Under the pieces are notes generated by a model. That model ran no database searches and was not told where the DNA came from. It worked only from the letters and a program-made list of their open reading frames with translations. The position numbers and the translations under genes were made by a program. Shown here piece by piece: positions 52,620 to 64,000 of a DNA stretch of 64,000 nucleotides. The stretch comes from Sapria himalayana (taxonomy: Eukaryota; Streptophyta; Magnoliopsida; Malpighiales; Rafflesiaceae). Within the stretch, counting starts at the first letter, position 1. The number at the start of each line of letters is the position of its first letter. The stretch spans positions 121,280-185,279 of the forward strand of contig JAREIK010003011.1 in the NCBI GenBank assembly GCA_029783825.1. The letters run 5' to 3'.

Positions 52620-54278
52620 GAATATTGCTTAAAAAAGTAGCGCGGTGTGTAGTTTTATTTGCAGGATATGGCTAAGCGGGAAGAAGCCAAACACACATAA
52701 TCAGGTGATTCAGCAAGAGGTTGAAGGGATGGTAAAATGAATTGAAATTGTAGTATTTGTTGCATTTTTTTTTGTTTTCTTAGCAGCTTAACAGGCTTCA
52801 AGCTAAGGAAGGACAGCAAAGGAGGATGTGTTTGGAAAAAGAATTTCGCGAAACTTCCTTTTTAATTTTGTTTAAATGAACTAAATGCATCAATACTGCA
52901 TATATATTAAGAAGCTAACACTCCAGCAGAATGACCTTTATGTAAGAGTTAGGAAGGGTGGAGGCTGAGCTAAACTTATAATAAAACTTAGATTATAATT
53001 AAGATTAAATAATCTAAAAAAGAAGCAAGTAGGTGAGTTTTAAAGCATGAGATTCTTGGATATGCATTGGTGTTTAATTTTCAGCAGCGCAGCTCCATAT
53101 GAAGTGGTAGATTCAGCATGGGGTCTTGTTTGGTAGGTTGTGCACATGTTTTGCAGGATGAAGATGTTAAAATTCTAATCTGCCAATGGTGTTTATTGTT
53201 TTTCTAAAGTGTTAACTTTGCAGATGTTCTATAGGTTAAAAATGCAGTTTATATATATATTGCTTTTGATTAAATAATCAAAAAGAAGCAAGTAAGTGAG
53301 TCCTAAAGCATGGGCGCAGCTCCATACTTGGTTGGTAGGCTGTGCAAACTCATAGATATGTATTTGTTCATTGTTGTGGATTAAGATGTTAAGCTATGCT
53401 GTTGTTATTTTATACTATTGATGGTCCCTCAAATTTATATATTTGCAGGATTAAGATGTTAACTTTGTGGATTAAATAATACAGTTTATATATATATTGC
53501 TCTTGATAAGATCATACAATCATAAGTTGTTTATCACTGGCTTACTGGACTGCTGTTGATTTTCGACTGTTCACTTGGCCGTGTGGGTGATCAACATTCA
53601 TGCAGTTTATACGAGCTCGGAGGTGATTTATTTATATGTTATAATCTAGTTTAAAAGGTGATATAGACAGAGCTATGCAATAATCTGGTTTATTGGTTGA
53701 GTTATCTGTTATATAACTGTTATTGGTTGAGCCACGCAGAAAGTCCTAGGTCTTGTGGCAGCTTGTGAAAAGTGTAGAAATGAAGAAGGATGACGGCCGA
53801 ACAACAGACACGGTGAAAAAGGATGAATACTATGCTTATTTTATAATTTGAAGCGTATAAAGCATATAAACAGAAGGATGACGGTGAACAACAGACACGG
53901 CCGAACAACAAATGAAGCGTATAAAGCGTATAAATGCACTGGAGCATATAAATGAAGGAGGATGATGGTTGATAAATATTCAGGAATGACGTGAATAACA
54001 GCAGACACGGTGAAGATACGAGGATGGATGCATAGCATAGGAAACGGCCGAACAACACATGCAAGCAAATGAAAGATGGGCCGAAAGATGGGCCGAAAAT
54101 AGAGGCTTCTTAAGAGGCTTGATAAACTAGAGCAAAGCCTCCAGCCTATTCTAGTTTAATTTATTAAATGAAAATGCTTATATGAGTAAGTTCTTAAAAT
54201 CCAATATGTTAGCTACTATGTTTAAGGTTAAGATGGGTGTAAGAGGGCTACGGGTAGATGTAGGATGTAAAAATGGTA
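52620..54278 (+). other. LINE-2 3' untranslated region with internal duplications
   Basis: A segment near 53009-53270 ('gaagcaagtaggtgag', 'gcgcagctccata', 'ggtaggttgtgca', 'aagatgttaa', 'cagtttatatatatattgct') is repeated in the same order at about 53273-53510. Further on, 'cggccgaacaaca' occurs three times (about 53793, 53897, 54042) together with 'aacagacacggtga' and 'aagcgtataaa' words. No coding region is supported: minus-strand frames at 53720-54068 are short and overlapping. Confidence 0.7.
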
Positions 54279-54333
54279 TTCCTCCGCCAAAAAAGAGGGT
54301 TATTAATAATAAAACAAACTTTATAAAAAAAAT
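54271..54333 (+). other. Conserved LINE 3' tail hairpin (LINE-2)
   Basis: 'CCTCCGCCAAAAAAGAGG' at 54281-54298 is followed by 'gttatta...aaacaaacttta' and an A run. The CCTC/GAGG arms can pair. It is almost the same as the LINE-1 tail, in contrast to the unrelated upstream 3' UTRs. Confidence 0.75.
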
Positions 54334-56069
54334 ATAGAAAGATAGATATATAGATAGATATCCAAAAACATAGATATATAGATAGACAGATTAATAGACA
54401 TAATAATAAATAGATTTATAGATAGATTGATAGAGAGATTGATAGATAGCTTGATAGACATATTTATAGATAGATTGATAGGTAGAATGTAAGACTGATT
54501 GAAAGACCAATAGATAGATAGATAGATAGATAGATAGTCAAATTGATAAAAAGGTAGATAGACCGATAATATTGAGAGATAAATAGATAGATTATTATTC
54601 AAATAGATTGATAGATATATTGAGAGATTGATTGAAAAATAGATAAATAGATAGATAGACAGATATATAGTCATATAGATAGACATATAGATATATTTAA
54701 AGATAAATACAATGATGGATGGATAAATATACTGATAGATAGACTGAAAGATAGACAGACACAGAGATAGATAAATAGACAAATAGATAGATAAAAAGAT
54801 TGTTAGAATGATGGATAGATAGATAGATAATATATATATATATATGTAGATAGATAGATATATAGAAACATAGATAGCCAAATTGATATGCAAATATATA
54901 AATAGATTAAAAATTAGATAAGCAAATAGATAGTCAGACTGATAATTAGATTTAAAGATTGATTGAGAGACATATTTATAACCAAATTGATAGCCAATAT
55001 GATAGACAGATTGATAGGCAAATGGGTAGACAAATTGGTAGATAAATTGTTATATATATTTTTATACAGAAATATATACATATGGATAGTCATTTATATA
55101 GATAGATAGATAGATATGTACAAAATAGATAGATAGATTGACAGAAAGATAAATAGAAATATAGATAGAAATTTAGACGATAGATAGATAGATAGATAGA
55201 TAAAAGGATAGAGATAAAGATAGACAAAAAAATAGACTGATAGATAGATAGATAGATAAATAAATACATATAAAAAAAGATAGATAGATATATTGATTCA
55301 TAAATAGATAGATAGATAGACAAGATAAAGATAGACAAATAGTTAGATAGACATACAAAAAGACAAATAGATTGATAGACAAAGAGGTAGACATATTGAA
55401 AAAAACATAAATAGACAAATAAACTGATAGATAGACAAACATATAGATAGACAAATAGATAGATAGATAGATAGATATACAAATAGAAAGACAAATAGAT
55501 AGAAAGATAGATTAATAGATAGATAGATATATAGACAATTAAAAAACATATAGACTTATAGATAGATAGACAGATCTAAAGAAAGACAAATGGATAGTAA
55601 GATAGACATATAGATTGATAGGTAGATAGACAAAAGATAGATATACAAATATTTATTTAGACAGATAGATAGAAAGACAGATAAATAAATAGATAGAAAA
55701 CTAGTTATACAGATAGATAGACAGACATACAGATAGATAGATAGATTAATAGATAGATAGATAAATAAATTGATAGGTAGATTGATTGATAGATAGATAG
55801 ATTGATAAACAGATAGATAGACAGATAGATAAACATATAGATAGAAAGATACACAAATAAATATATAGACAGATAGATCGGCAGATAGACAAATATATAA
55901 ACATACATATAAAGAAATAGATATACAGATAGATAGACAAACAAATAGATAAATAGATAGACAGAAATTATATAGATAGATAGACATATAGATAGATATG
56001 CAGATAGATAGATACATAGACATATATACATACAAATAGATGGTCATATAGACAAAGTAATAGATAGAG

Positions 56070-56100
<31 letters not shown>

Positions 56101-57214
56101 CAGATAAATAGATAGATAGACAGATAGTTAGACAAATAGACTGACAGATACATATATAGATAGATTGACACATAGATAGACACACAGATAGATAGACAGA
56201 TATACTTATATACATTCAAATAGATAGTTAGATAGACAAATATATAGATAGATAGTTAGCTATATAGATAGAGAGACAAATATACTAATAAATAGATAAA
56301 TAGACTGATATATAGATATATAAATAGATATATATATATATATATAGTTTGAAAGATAGATTGATAGATAGAAGATAGATAGACATAATGATACATAAAT
56401 AGATAAATAGATAGATAGTCAGATACATAAATAGGTAGATATACAAATAGATAGAATGATATATAGATAGATAGATAGACAGATCAGATCAGATAGATAT
56501 ATAGATAGATTGATTGATAGATAGATTATTAAATAGATAGATACATAGACATAAAGATAGACAAATAGATAGATATATAGCTAATTAGATTAATAGGCAT
56601 AAATATAGATATATATATATGATAGATAGATAGTCAGATAGATAAACATATAGATTGATAGATAAATAGATAGATAGATTGATTGATTGATATATAGACA
56701 AATAAACAAATAGAAAGATATACAATTAGATAGATAGATAGATTAATAATTAATGAAACAGATAGACAGACAGACAGTTAGATAATTAGATACCTAGATA
56801 GACAAATAGATAACATACATATTGATTAACAAATATACAGACAAATAAATAGACTATTAAATAAATAGATAGATAGATAAATACATATATAGATAGATAT
56901 ATAGAAATATAGAAATATAGAAATATAGAAATATAGGTAGATTATTAGACAGACTGATTGATTGATTGATTGATAGTTACAGAGATATATAGACAGATTG
57001 ATAAATTGATTGATAGAAAGATAGATAGACAAATAAATCAGCACATAGATAGATACAAAGATAGAAATATAGACAAATATATAAACAGATAGATAGACTG
57101 ACCGATAGACATACAAATAGGAAGATAGATTGACTAATAGATAGGCAGATAGATAGATAGATAGATAGATAAACATATAGATAGATAGATAAAAATATAA
57201 ATAGATTTATAGAG

Positions 57215-57249
<35 letters not shown>

Positions 57250-58365
57250 AAAATAGATACAAAGATTGATAATTTGATTGATATATTGATTGATAGACAT
57301 AATGATATGCATATTGATAGACAAATTGATTGGTAGATTGATATATAGATTGATAGACAAATAGTTAGATAGAATGATAGACAAATATATAGATAAATAA
57401 TTAGAGAGATAGAAAAGTTAGACAAATAGATAGGCAGATAAAGAGATATGGATATTGAGATATAGATAGATAGCTAGATAGATAGATAGAAATATAGAAA
57501 GATATATAGATAGACAGACAGATAGATAGATTAAAAGATATAGAAATTCATAAACAAATAGATAGATAGATAATTAGATCGAGAGATAGATATAAATATA
57601 AATAGATAGATATATTGATAGACAGATAGAGAGGTAGATATTGATAGATAAACAAATAGGTTAAAATATATATATATATATATATATTGATAGACAGATA
57701 GATAAATAGACAAATTGACTCACAAATAGACATATAGTTAGACAGATAGACAGATAGATAGATAATTAGTCAGGTTATTATACAGATAGATAGACATATA
57801 GATTGAATTATTGATTGATTGACAGATTGATAATTTAATTAAGAACTAGATATAAAAAAAGATGAATAGATAGATAGATAAATAAATAGACAGTAGATAT
57901 ACAAAAAGATAGACTGACAGACCAATAGACATACAAATAGATAGATACATAGCTAGCTAGATAGACAGAAAGACAAATAGATAGAGAGACAGATAGATAG
58001 ATACATAGACATATACATAGATAGATAAATAGAAAAATATATAGATAGATAGATAGATAAAAAGGTAAATAATTTGATTGATAGAAAGATTCATAAACAG
58101 ATTACTATATAGATTGATAGATAAATTGATAGATTGATTGATATACAAAATGAAAGAAAAATAGATAGATAGATAGATAGACATATATATAGATAAATAG
58201 ATAGATAGATAGACTTATAGATAGATAGATAGACAGATAGATAGATAAATTATTAGACATTAAATAGGTAAATTAATACATAGATAGATAGACAGATATA
58301 TATATATATATATATATATAGATAAAAAGATAGACATATAGATATATAGATAGATAGATTGATTA
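54334..58365 (+). repeat. GATA/GACA array, block 5 and right end of the array
   Basis: It starts with the right-hand candidate LINE-2 target copy. The polarity is the same. It contains several (GATT)n runs and (TA)n at about 58297-58320. The array ends near 58365, where unrelated AT-rich DNA begins. Confidence 0.93.
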
Positions 58366-59312
58366 ATGGAATAATTACTTATTATAAATCTATACACGAA
58401 ATAATTTACCATGCATGATCAATGTGTTTTGAGAATGCTTGTTATTTAATAAAACACATTGAGAAAATTTTGCACAATGTTGTTTTCCTACTTACAATAA
58501 TGTATAGTCTACTTGGGTTCTTATTCTTTTACACCCCCCATTTCTCTATCAAGTATTCTTTGATTCTACATGCCAATATTCGATATATATACTAATGTCT
58601 TAGTGTAGTTATTTTTTTTCAATAGTACTATTAAACAAAAAATTAATATTAGGCTAATTGAATTAAATAAAGCATCTACAATCTTAACAAAATAGAATTA
58701 CTATAGAATTTATTGGATACCTAATTAAAGTCTAAAAAATATGATTATTTAAGAAAAAAAAACATAACAAAATTCATTATCATTCACCAACAAAAATTAC
58801 ATCATCAACAAACTATCAACATGAGCAATGACAATAATATTAAAGGTCATGGTTAAGCTGTACCTTCTTCTTTGAGAAAAAATTAAGATTTTCACACTAT
58901 AACCACAGAAACCTAATTAGTAGATAAATTTCCATAGGTTCTTTATATTCATCTTCTCTACATGTCAAAAATTATAAAATATAAAAGACCATAATTTAGA
59001 ATATAAGATATAACTTGAATTTAAAATATTACAGTACATTGCTCTTCTTCTCCTCTTGTTATTTTATTCGTCCTCTTTTACAATTCTTCTTCGAATTTCA
59101 AAGCTAGCACAATTTCTATTGATTTGAAATCCATTAAACCTTTTAAAAAAATCATTAAAATAAAAAAAGTTCTCACTACCAATTTATTATTAACATAGGA
59201 CTCAACAAAAAAGCACCATTTAACTCACTACCAATTTTAAATTTGCAAAACTCATTACTAATTTCTCATTAAATTATAATGAAAATAAACAAAAAACATG
59301 TACAAAGAGAAA

Positions 59313-59432
59313 GAGATGTTCTTTGTTTGATATGGATCTGCAAAATGATGTTGCGATGGTAATGTGTTCTGAGAGATGTTCTCTGTTTGATATAGTTCTT
59401 TGAAAGAATGTTGTGATTCCTCTGTGTTCTGA
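59313..59432 (+). repeat. 60-bp tandem duplication
   Basis: 'gagatgttct(t/c)tgtttgata' starts at 59313 and 59373, and each unit ends in 'tgtgttctga'. The middles are diverged. It lies in one of the few less AT-rich patches of the right flank. Confidence 0.75.
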
Positions 59433-60541
59433 GAGTCAAAGGTTTTTTAGAAGTGGACTGACCTAATTATGTAGAGATTGCCAGAAGGGGGAGAGATGGG
59501 TTAGAGACAAAAAATATTAGAAAACAAAATTATTTTGTATCAACCATTAATTATATTATTTACTAAATAAATAAATTTATGGTTAATAGTTTATGAAATT
59601 TTTATGGTTATTTTTTATATTAGTATTTAAATATTAATCAAATCAATTTCAGAAATAAAAAATAATAATTTATGGTTATTTATTTAAAAAAACATTTTAT
59701 TTTATATAACTATTGATAAATTGTATAAATGTATATCCATACAAAATTTAAAACATCTCAATTAAATAAAAAATAAATAACCAAGTAAATAATGAATAAG
59801 TAACTTATCAATAATATTCAAACAACTAATTAAATATCTAACCATAAAAATAAAAATATATAATCTTAACATTATCCAAAAAAATAAAATAAAAAATTAA
59901 TTACTTACAAATATAACATACAAAAATAAGACTAAAAATAAATTTAAAAATAAAAAAAAAAAGACAAAAGCAACCAAATTTTAACTTGTATATTACTATA
60001 AAAAATAATTTTAGATAATTTTTTAGTAACTATTTCAATATTTTAAAAAAACAAGAAGAACATCTTAAGCAAATAATAATTTTCTATCCTATGATTATTA
60101 ACTTTTGAGTTAATAATTATACATCTAAGTAAAAAGATAAGTTACAAAACTATAGTAAATAACAAATGATAAGTATCAACAATAATTTTTTTAAAAAATA
60201 TTTGTTTACTTCTTTAAAGTAAGCATCATGATAGAGGAGCTCTATGAAGGCTCCTAAACGACAATGATAATTGACTTGTCTCCCTCAATACCCAATAATA
60301 CTCTCGGCCTCATTCATAGATAAAACTACTAATATTTCTCTATGATATATCCTTTCTTCATATGATATATACATTATAGAGATAATCTCTTATGTATGCA
60401 TACAAGCATCATATTTCACATCACTATTCTCAAATTTGCACATTTATATTAAAGTTTAAACTTTTATATATAATGGCATATGATTGTATAAATGTATAAG
60501 TGTTTAGATATAATGTTGTGTTTAAAATATTTTGTAAATGC

Positions 60542-60543
<2 letters not shown>

Positions 60544-60592
<49 letters not shown>
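60544..60592. repeat. (TA)n tract, about 48 bp
   Basis: An uninterrupted AT dinucleotide run. Flanking DNA has many 'tatataaat' words. Confidence 0.95.
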
Positions 60593-60595
<3 letters not shown>

Positions 60596-62175
60596 ACACT
60601 TTTATAAATATTATATAGTATATATATCACAATTATATAAACATTATAAATATTATAAATTTATATAAAAATTTATATTTTATATAAATATTTATAAAAA
60701 TGTATACATATTTTATATGTTATATAAATGTTATATAAACTATTATATAAATGAATAGTATTATGTAAATGTTGTATAAATATTTATAAACATTTATACA
60801 TATGTATAAGTATTTATATATAAAATTATTTGTTTATATTAACATATCAATGTTTATATATAATGTTATACATTTATATATATTGTCATATGATTATATA
60901 AATGTTTAAATGTTTATATATAATGTTATGTGTTTATAATATTTATATAAATATTATATTACTACAAATTGTGCATACTATTATCCAAAACAGTATACCT
61001 CTCATGCTATAGTGTTTTTGAAAATAGATTTTTTTGTTTTTATTTTTTCATTTTTTTTTCAAAACATGAAATTTACAGGAGGAATAAAAGTATTTTTTGA
61101 GTTTACTAGAATGTATAAATCTTTTATTTTCATGTATATTTTAATATGAATATTTACTTATTTAGGTACTTTTAAAAAAATATTATTCTAATTCACCATT
61201 ACATAATTTTTCCTATGTCTATTAACATCCAACAACAATAAAAAATATCTTAAAACAATATTAAACTAGGAAAAAATAAGAATTGACTAATCAGCATCAC
61301 CATTAGTAGCTCATATTTTATATTTAATTGAGGATGGTATTTTGTTTACATGAAAAAAATTATTTTTTTCCTTAATTATATCAAAATTAAGGAGGTTTTG
61401 AAAAAGAAACATGAACAATATAAAATTTAATGAATTTGATTTTATCATGATTATACAATATAAACGATTCTTTCACTAATTATGAAATATTCTTGATTAT
61501 ATGAGTATTCTAATTTGAGATGGATATAAGTTTTAAGCAAAAGATTAATAATTTTTATAATTTTTAAAATATAATCTTTAAATATTATCTCTTGATAAAA
61601 TAAAAATTTATTATATTTTAACATTACACAAATTCAACTTGAAAATTTAAGTATCACACCCTGAGTAGGTCTTCACTTGCAAACTAAGCAACAAAGATCT
61701 AGGTTGAGTATTTTCAGCCTACTAAATCAATGTGAGCAACCAAACTTTATGAGATATTAGTTTTGCCTATCTTAATTGTCAATTAAACTCACTGAGTTAA
61801 AACTTTCATCACTTGTAAACTCTTTTGAATCATACACCAGAAAATATATGATTTTCTTTTAATAAAATTATTCATGAATAAATAAAACATATTGTGTTGG
61901 ACTATAATTTACATTATAAGATTTAAGAGAATACTGACATTTCATTCTATGCATTATTTGTGATCAGCTATCATTCCTATTATGCTGTATGTATGCCAAC
62001 TTGAAAGGAAGTTAAGATTACCGATAAATTGTTTTTCATGGTTTACGGTGCTGTACATAATGGTTCACCTATCTATTTCCAATTTTTAAATATCTATAGC
62101 CTAATTAATGCATATTTTATTTAAAATATTTACATTCAAACATGTTGTACAACTAATAATGCTTGTACCATTTAC

Positions 62176-62226
62176 CATGGAAAAATACATTGCTACTGTG
62201 AGCCCAACACCAACACCCTTAACTTC
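62176..62226 (-). CDS. Candidate exon c of an unidentified spliced gene
   Basis: On the minus strand, acceptor 'ttttataatacag' precedes 51 bases that read EVKGVGVGLTVAMYFSM, followed by donor 'GTAAAT'. Its length is a multiple of three and it stays in phase with exons b and a upstream. I do not recognise the protein. It could be the tail of a gene extending past the right edge, or a pseudogene fragment. Confidence 0.35.
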
Positions 62227-62311
62227 CTGTATTATAAAAGTAATATCATCAAATCAAACTTTAGTTAAACAATGAAAGGCAGAAAAAATGTAGACACTTA
62301 ATAACACTAAC

Positions 62312-62332
62312 CTTGGTCAAAAGAAAAGTTGT
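62312..62332 (-). CDS. Candidate micro-exon b of the same gene
   Basis: The 21 bases reading TTFLLTK lie between acceptor 'tttgcatttgcttcatag' and donor 'GTTAGT'. The size is a multiple of three and in phase with its neighbours. A 21-nt exon is unusual, so this is the weakest of the three. Confidence 0.22.
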
Positions 62333-62555
62333 CTATGAAGCAAATGCAAAAAATATTAGGTGTAGTGAATAAACTAATAGTTTCAAAGGATATAGTAAAT
62401 TTGAACAAATTTGGTATCCTTGTATAATAAGTAATCAACATGTAATTATAACATAAAAAGAATAAAAATAATAAAGGATATCTTAGAGTCTCCTAGTAGA
62501 TATCTGATTGATATACATTAAGAAAATTGTTGAGCAGTATATTCCAAGGACTTAC

Positions 62556-62627
62556 TTCAATTTTGTCCTGGATATTTAAGTCAATCCTAGGTATATAGTT
62601 CCTCCTATCACCTGCCCAATTGGATAC
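62556..62627 (-). CDS. Candidate exon a of an unidentified spliced gene
   Basis: On the minus strand, 72 bases (24 codons) open with VSNWAGDRRNYIPR and end with NIQDKIE. They are followed by a consensus donor GTAAGT and preceded by AG. The non-repetitive, balanced amino-acid content stands out from all neighbouring sequence. The product is unknown. Confidence 0.38.
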
Positions 62628-62639
62628 CTACTTTTAATA

Positions 62640-64000
62640 AATGGTAAGAATAGTTAGCTTAAACATTTCATAAAAATCAATGGAAAAAAAATTATCTACC
62701 TGTGCGAGATTTATTTAAATTACCAAGTTTGATCATCAAACCAATTCCAAAAATTATATATTCCATTCTTAGTGAAAAATTAAAAGCATGGACGAAATAA
62801 CGCAACAAATGATACCACAAAATGAGGTCTTCAAATTGAAAAAACATCGATTAGGTTATGTATCATGATAATACATGTTTCAGAAAATTTAGAAAAAAGA
62901 TGAATCGAAAAGGCAAGAACACCAATCAGAATTAGAATGATGAAGCATAACACATTGCCAAAAATGTTCTATTTGCAGATTGCCTACATGATGCTATTTT
63001 GCTCAGTCACCGATTCGGTTATTGTTCATGTTTAACTTCCTTTAATTTTAAAATATTAATATGTATTTATTTATTTATTTATTTATAATTTTAAGATTGC
63101 ATATTTTATTTTTATTTTATATTATTTTATAATTTATTAAATTTAATATTATTTTATAGTTTATTTAAATTTAATATTATTTTATATTTTATTTTTAATC
63201 TACTATAATAATTTACTATGCTTTAATTCTTATAAATTTAACTAGAGCCAAAAATTAAACTTGAATTAGAATCAATTTAGGGTATATTGGTAGTGATTTT
63301 CAAAAATGTTTATAGGGTTAAAAATAATTTTAAGTGTGTTTAGGAAAAAAAATATCATTATTAATATTTAAAAAAACTTTTTAAAACACTAAAAAAACAC
63401 TTAAAGTATTCTTTTAATAAGCACATTGAAATATTTTTTTTATAACTTATCAAAACTTTCTGAATGTAATTAAAACACCAATATATTTATCCTTAAATAT
63501 CAATTTATTTTATTTTAAATTTAATGAAAAATATGATTTTGTTATTATTCAAATATTTCAATCATTTAGTAATAATTTTTTTAAAACATTCCTAAAATCA
63601 TTAATTTTTGTTTAAGTTTTATTAATATAAATATTTACTTGTTTATTTGTTAATTCAAATTTTTCTAAATATTTTTTTATTATCAGACAAATAATAATTT
63701 TAGGTTTATTTTAATACAAATGTTTAAGTATGTTAATTTATTAATTCAAATATTTTAAAAAATGTTTATAATTATAGAATTAATTATTTAATGTATTTAT
63801 TAATACAAATATTTATATATCTTTATTAATTAATTCAAATAATATTTTTTATTATTTATAAAATTTTATAATCATTAAAATAGTTATTTGTCTTTATTAA
63901 TATAAATTTTTATTAATATATGTATATATTAGAAATTATTTATTTATAATATCCTATTTTTATAATTATATGAGGAGAAGGCATCTTTCAAGGATTAATC
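62640..64000. other. AT-rich right end of the window, nothing recognised
   Basis: If the minus-strand exons are real, further upstream exons would lie here or beyond. A less AT-rich patch is at about 62930-63025. The remainder is AT-rich with (TTTA)n at about 63064-63085. Confidence 0.45.

Larger units (their letters stand above)
48331..54333 (+). mobile_element. LINE-2: L1-type non-LTR retrotransposon with RNase H
   Basis: It has the same layout as LINE-1: partial ORF1, ORF2, 1.7-kb 3' UTR and hairpin tail with A run, about 6.0 kb in total. It is in the same orientation and also wholly within the GATA array. Over the aligned RT region the protein is only about 60% identical to LINE-1 by eye, so the two represent separate lineages of one clade. 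This copy keeps the whole RT core but has point stops, two frameshifts and lost catalytic residues, so it is inactive. Confidence 0.92.
58366..62175. other. AT-rich flanking DNA, no gene assigned
   Basis: Single-copy-looking, strongly AT-rich sequence. A pyrimidine-rich patch is at about 59040-59100, and two less AT-rich patches lie at about 60220-60320 and 61650-61730. I see no convincing coding frame, tRNA or transposon end. Confidence 0.5.

Noticed and set aside
58366..64000. tRNA or other small RNA genes in the flank
   Set aside because: I found no cloverleaf, B-box-like GGTTCGAATCC or snRNA signature by reading both strands. A covariance-model scan would be needed to exclude diverged ones.

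Overview
This window looks like repeat-rich, heterochromatin-like nuclear DNA of a plant, probably a seed plant. It is strongly AT-rich. It holds two L1-type LINEs whose ORF2 ends in an RNase H domain (a plant L1 trait), CACTA-like DNA transposon termini with 'tagcgacgg/ctagctaa' subterminal repeats, a Ty1/copia gag remnant and an intronless copy of a plant ARF1-type GTPase. I see no bacterial features, and no protein-coding gene is demonstrably intact.

The dominant component is a degenerate tetranucleotide array of GATA with GACA, AATA, TATA, GAAA and GATT variants. It is always in the same orientation, with GATA on the + strand. It occupies five blocks: 1-14742, 20509-22545, 36494-40164, 45058-48330 and 54334-58365, about 28 kb in all. 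The blocks are best read as one array split by later insertions. The many long minus-strand reading frames rich in Ile-Tyr-Leu-Ser are an artefact, because (TATC)n has no stop codon in any frame.

Insertions in order: LINE-1 (14743-20508, decayed, RT core partly deleted); CACTA-A (22546-35520, about 13 kb), which carries a 0.5-0.6-kb AT-rich satellite, an ARF1 retropseudogene with its own target-site duplication, palindromic TATATGTACATATA arrays, a triplet array and duplicated exon-like fragments; an LTR-like stretch (35521-36493); CACTA-B (40165 to a possible end at 44119) abutting a minus-strand copia gag remnant (44120-45057); and LINE-2 (48331-54333, RT core present but endonuclease and RNase H damaged). 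The two LINEs are only about 60% alike in RT but share a 3' tail hairpin, lie in the same orientation inside the array and have candidate target-site duplications made of array sequence.

Right of the array (58366-64000) the DNA is AT-rich and mostly featureless. On the minus strand near 62.2-62.6 kb there is a possible three-exon, phase-consistent fragment of an unidentified spliced gene. The window reads as nested transposon biology in a microsatellite-type array, not as an operon or pathway. Coordinates of repeat boundaries are by eye and accurate to a few bases at best.
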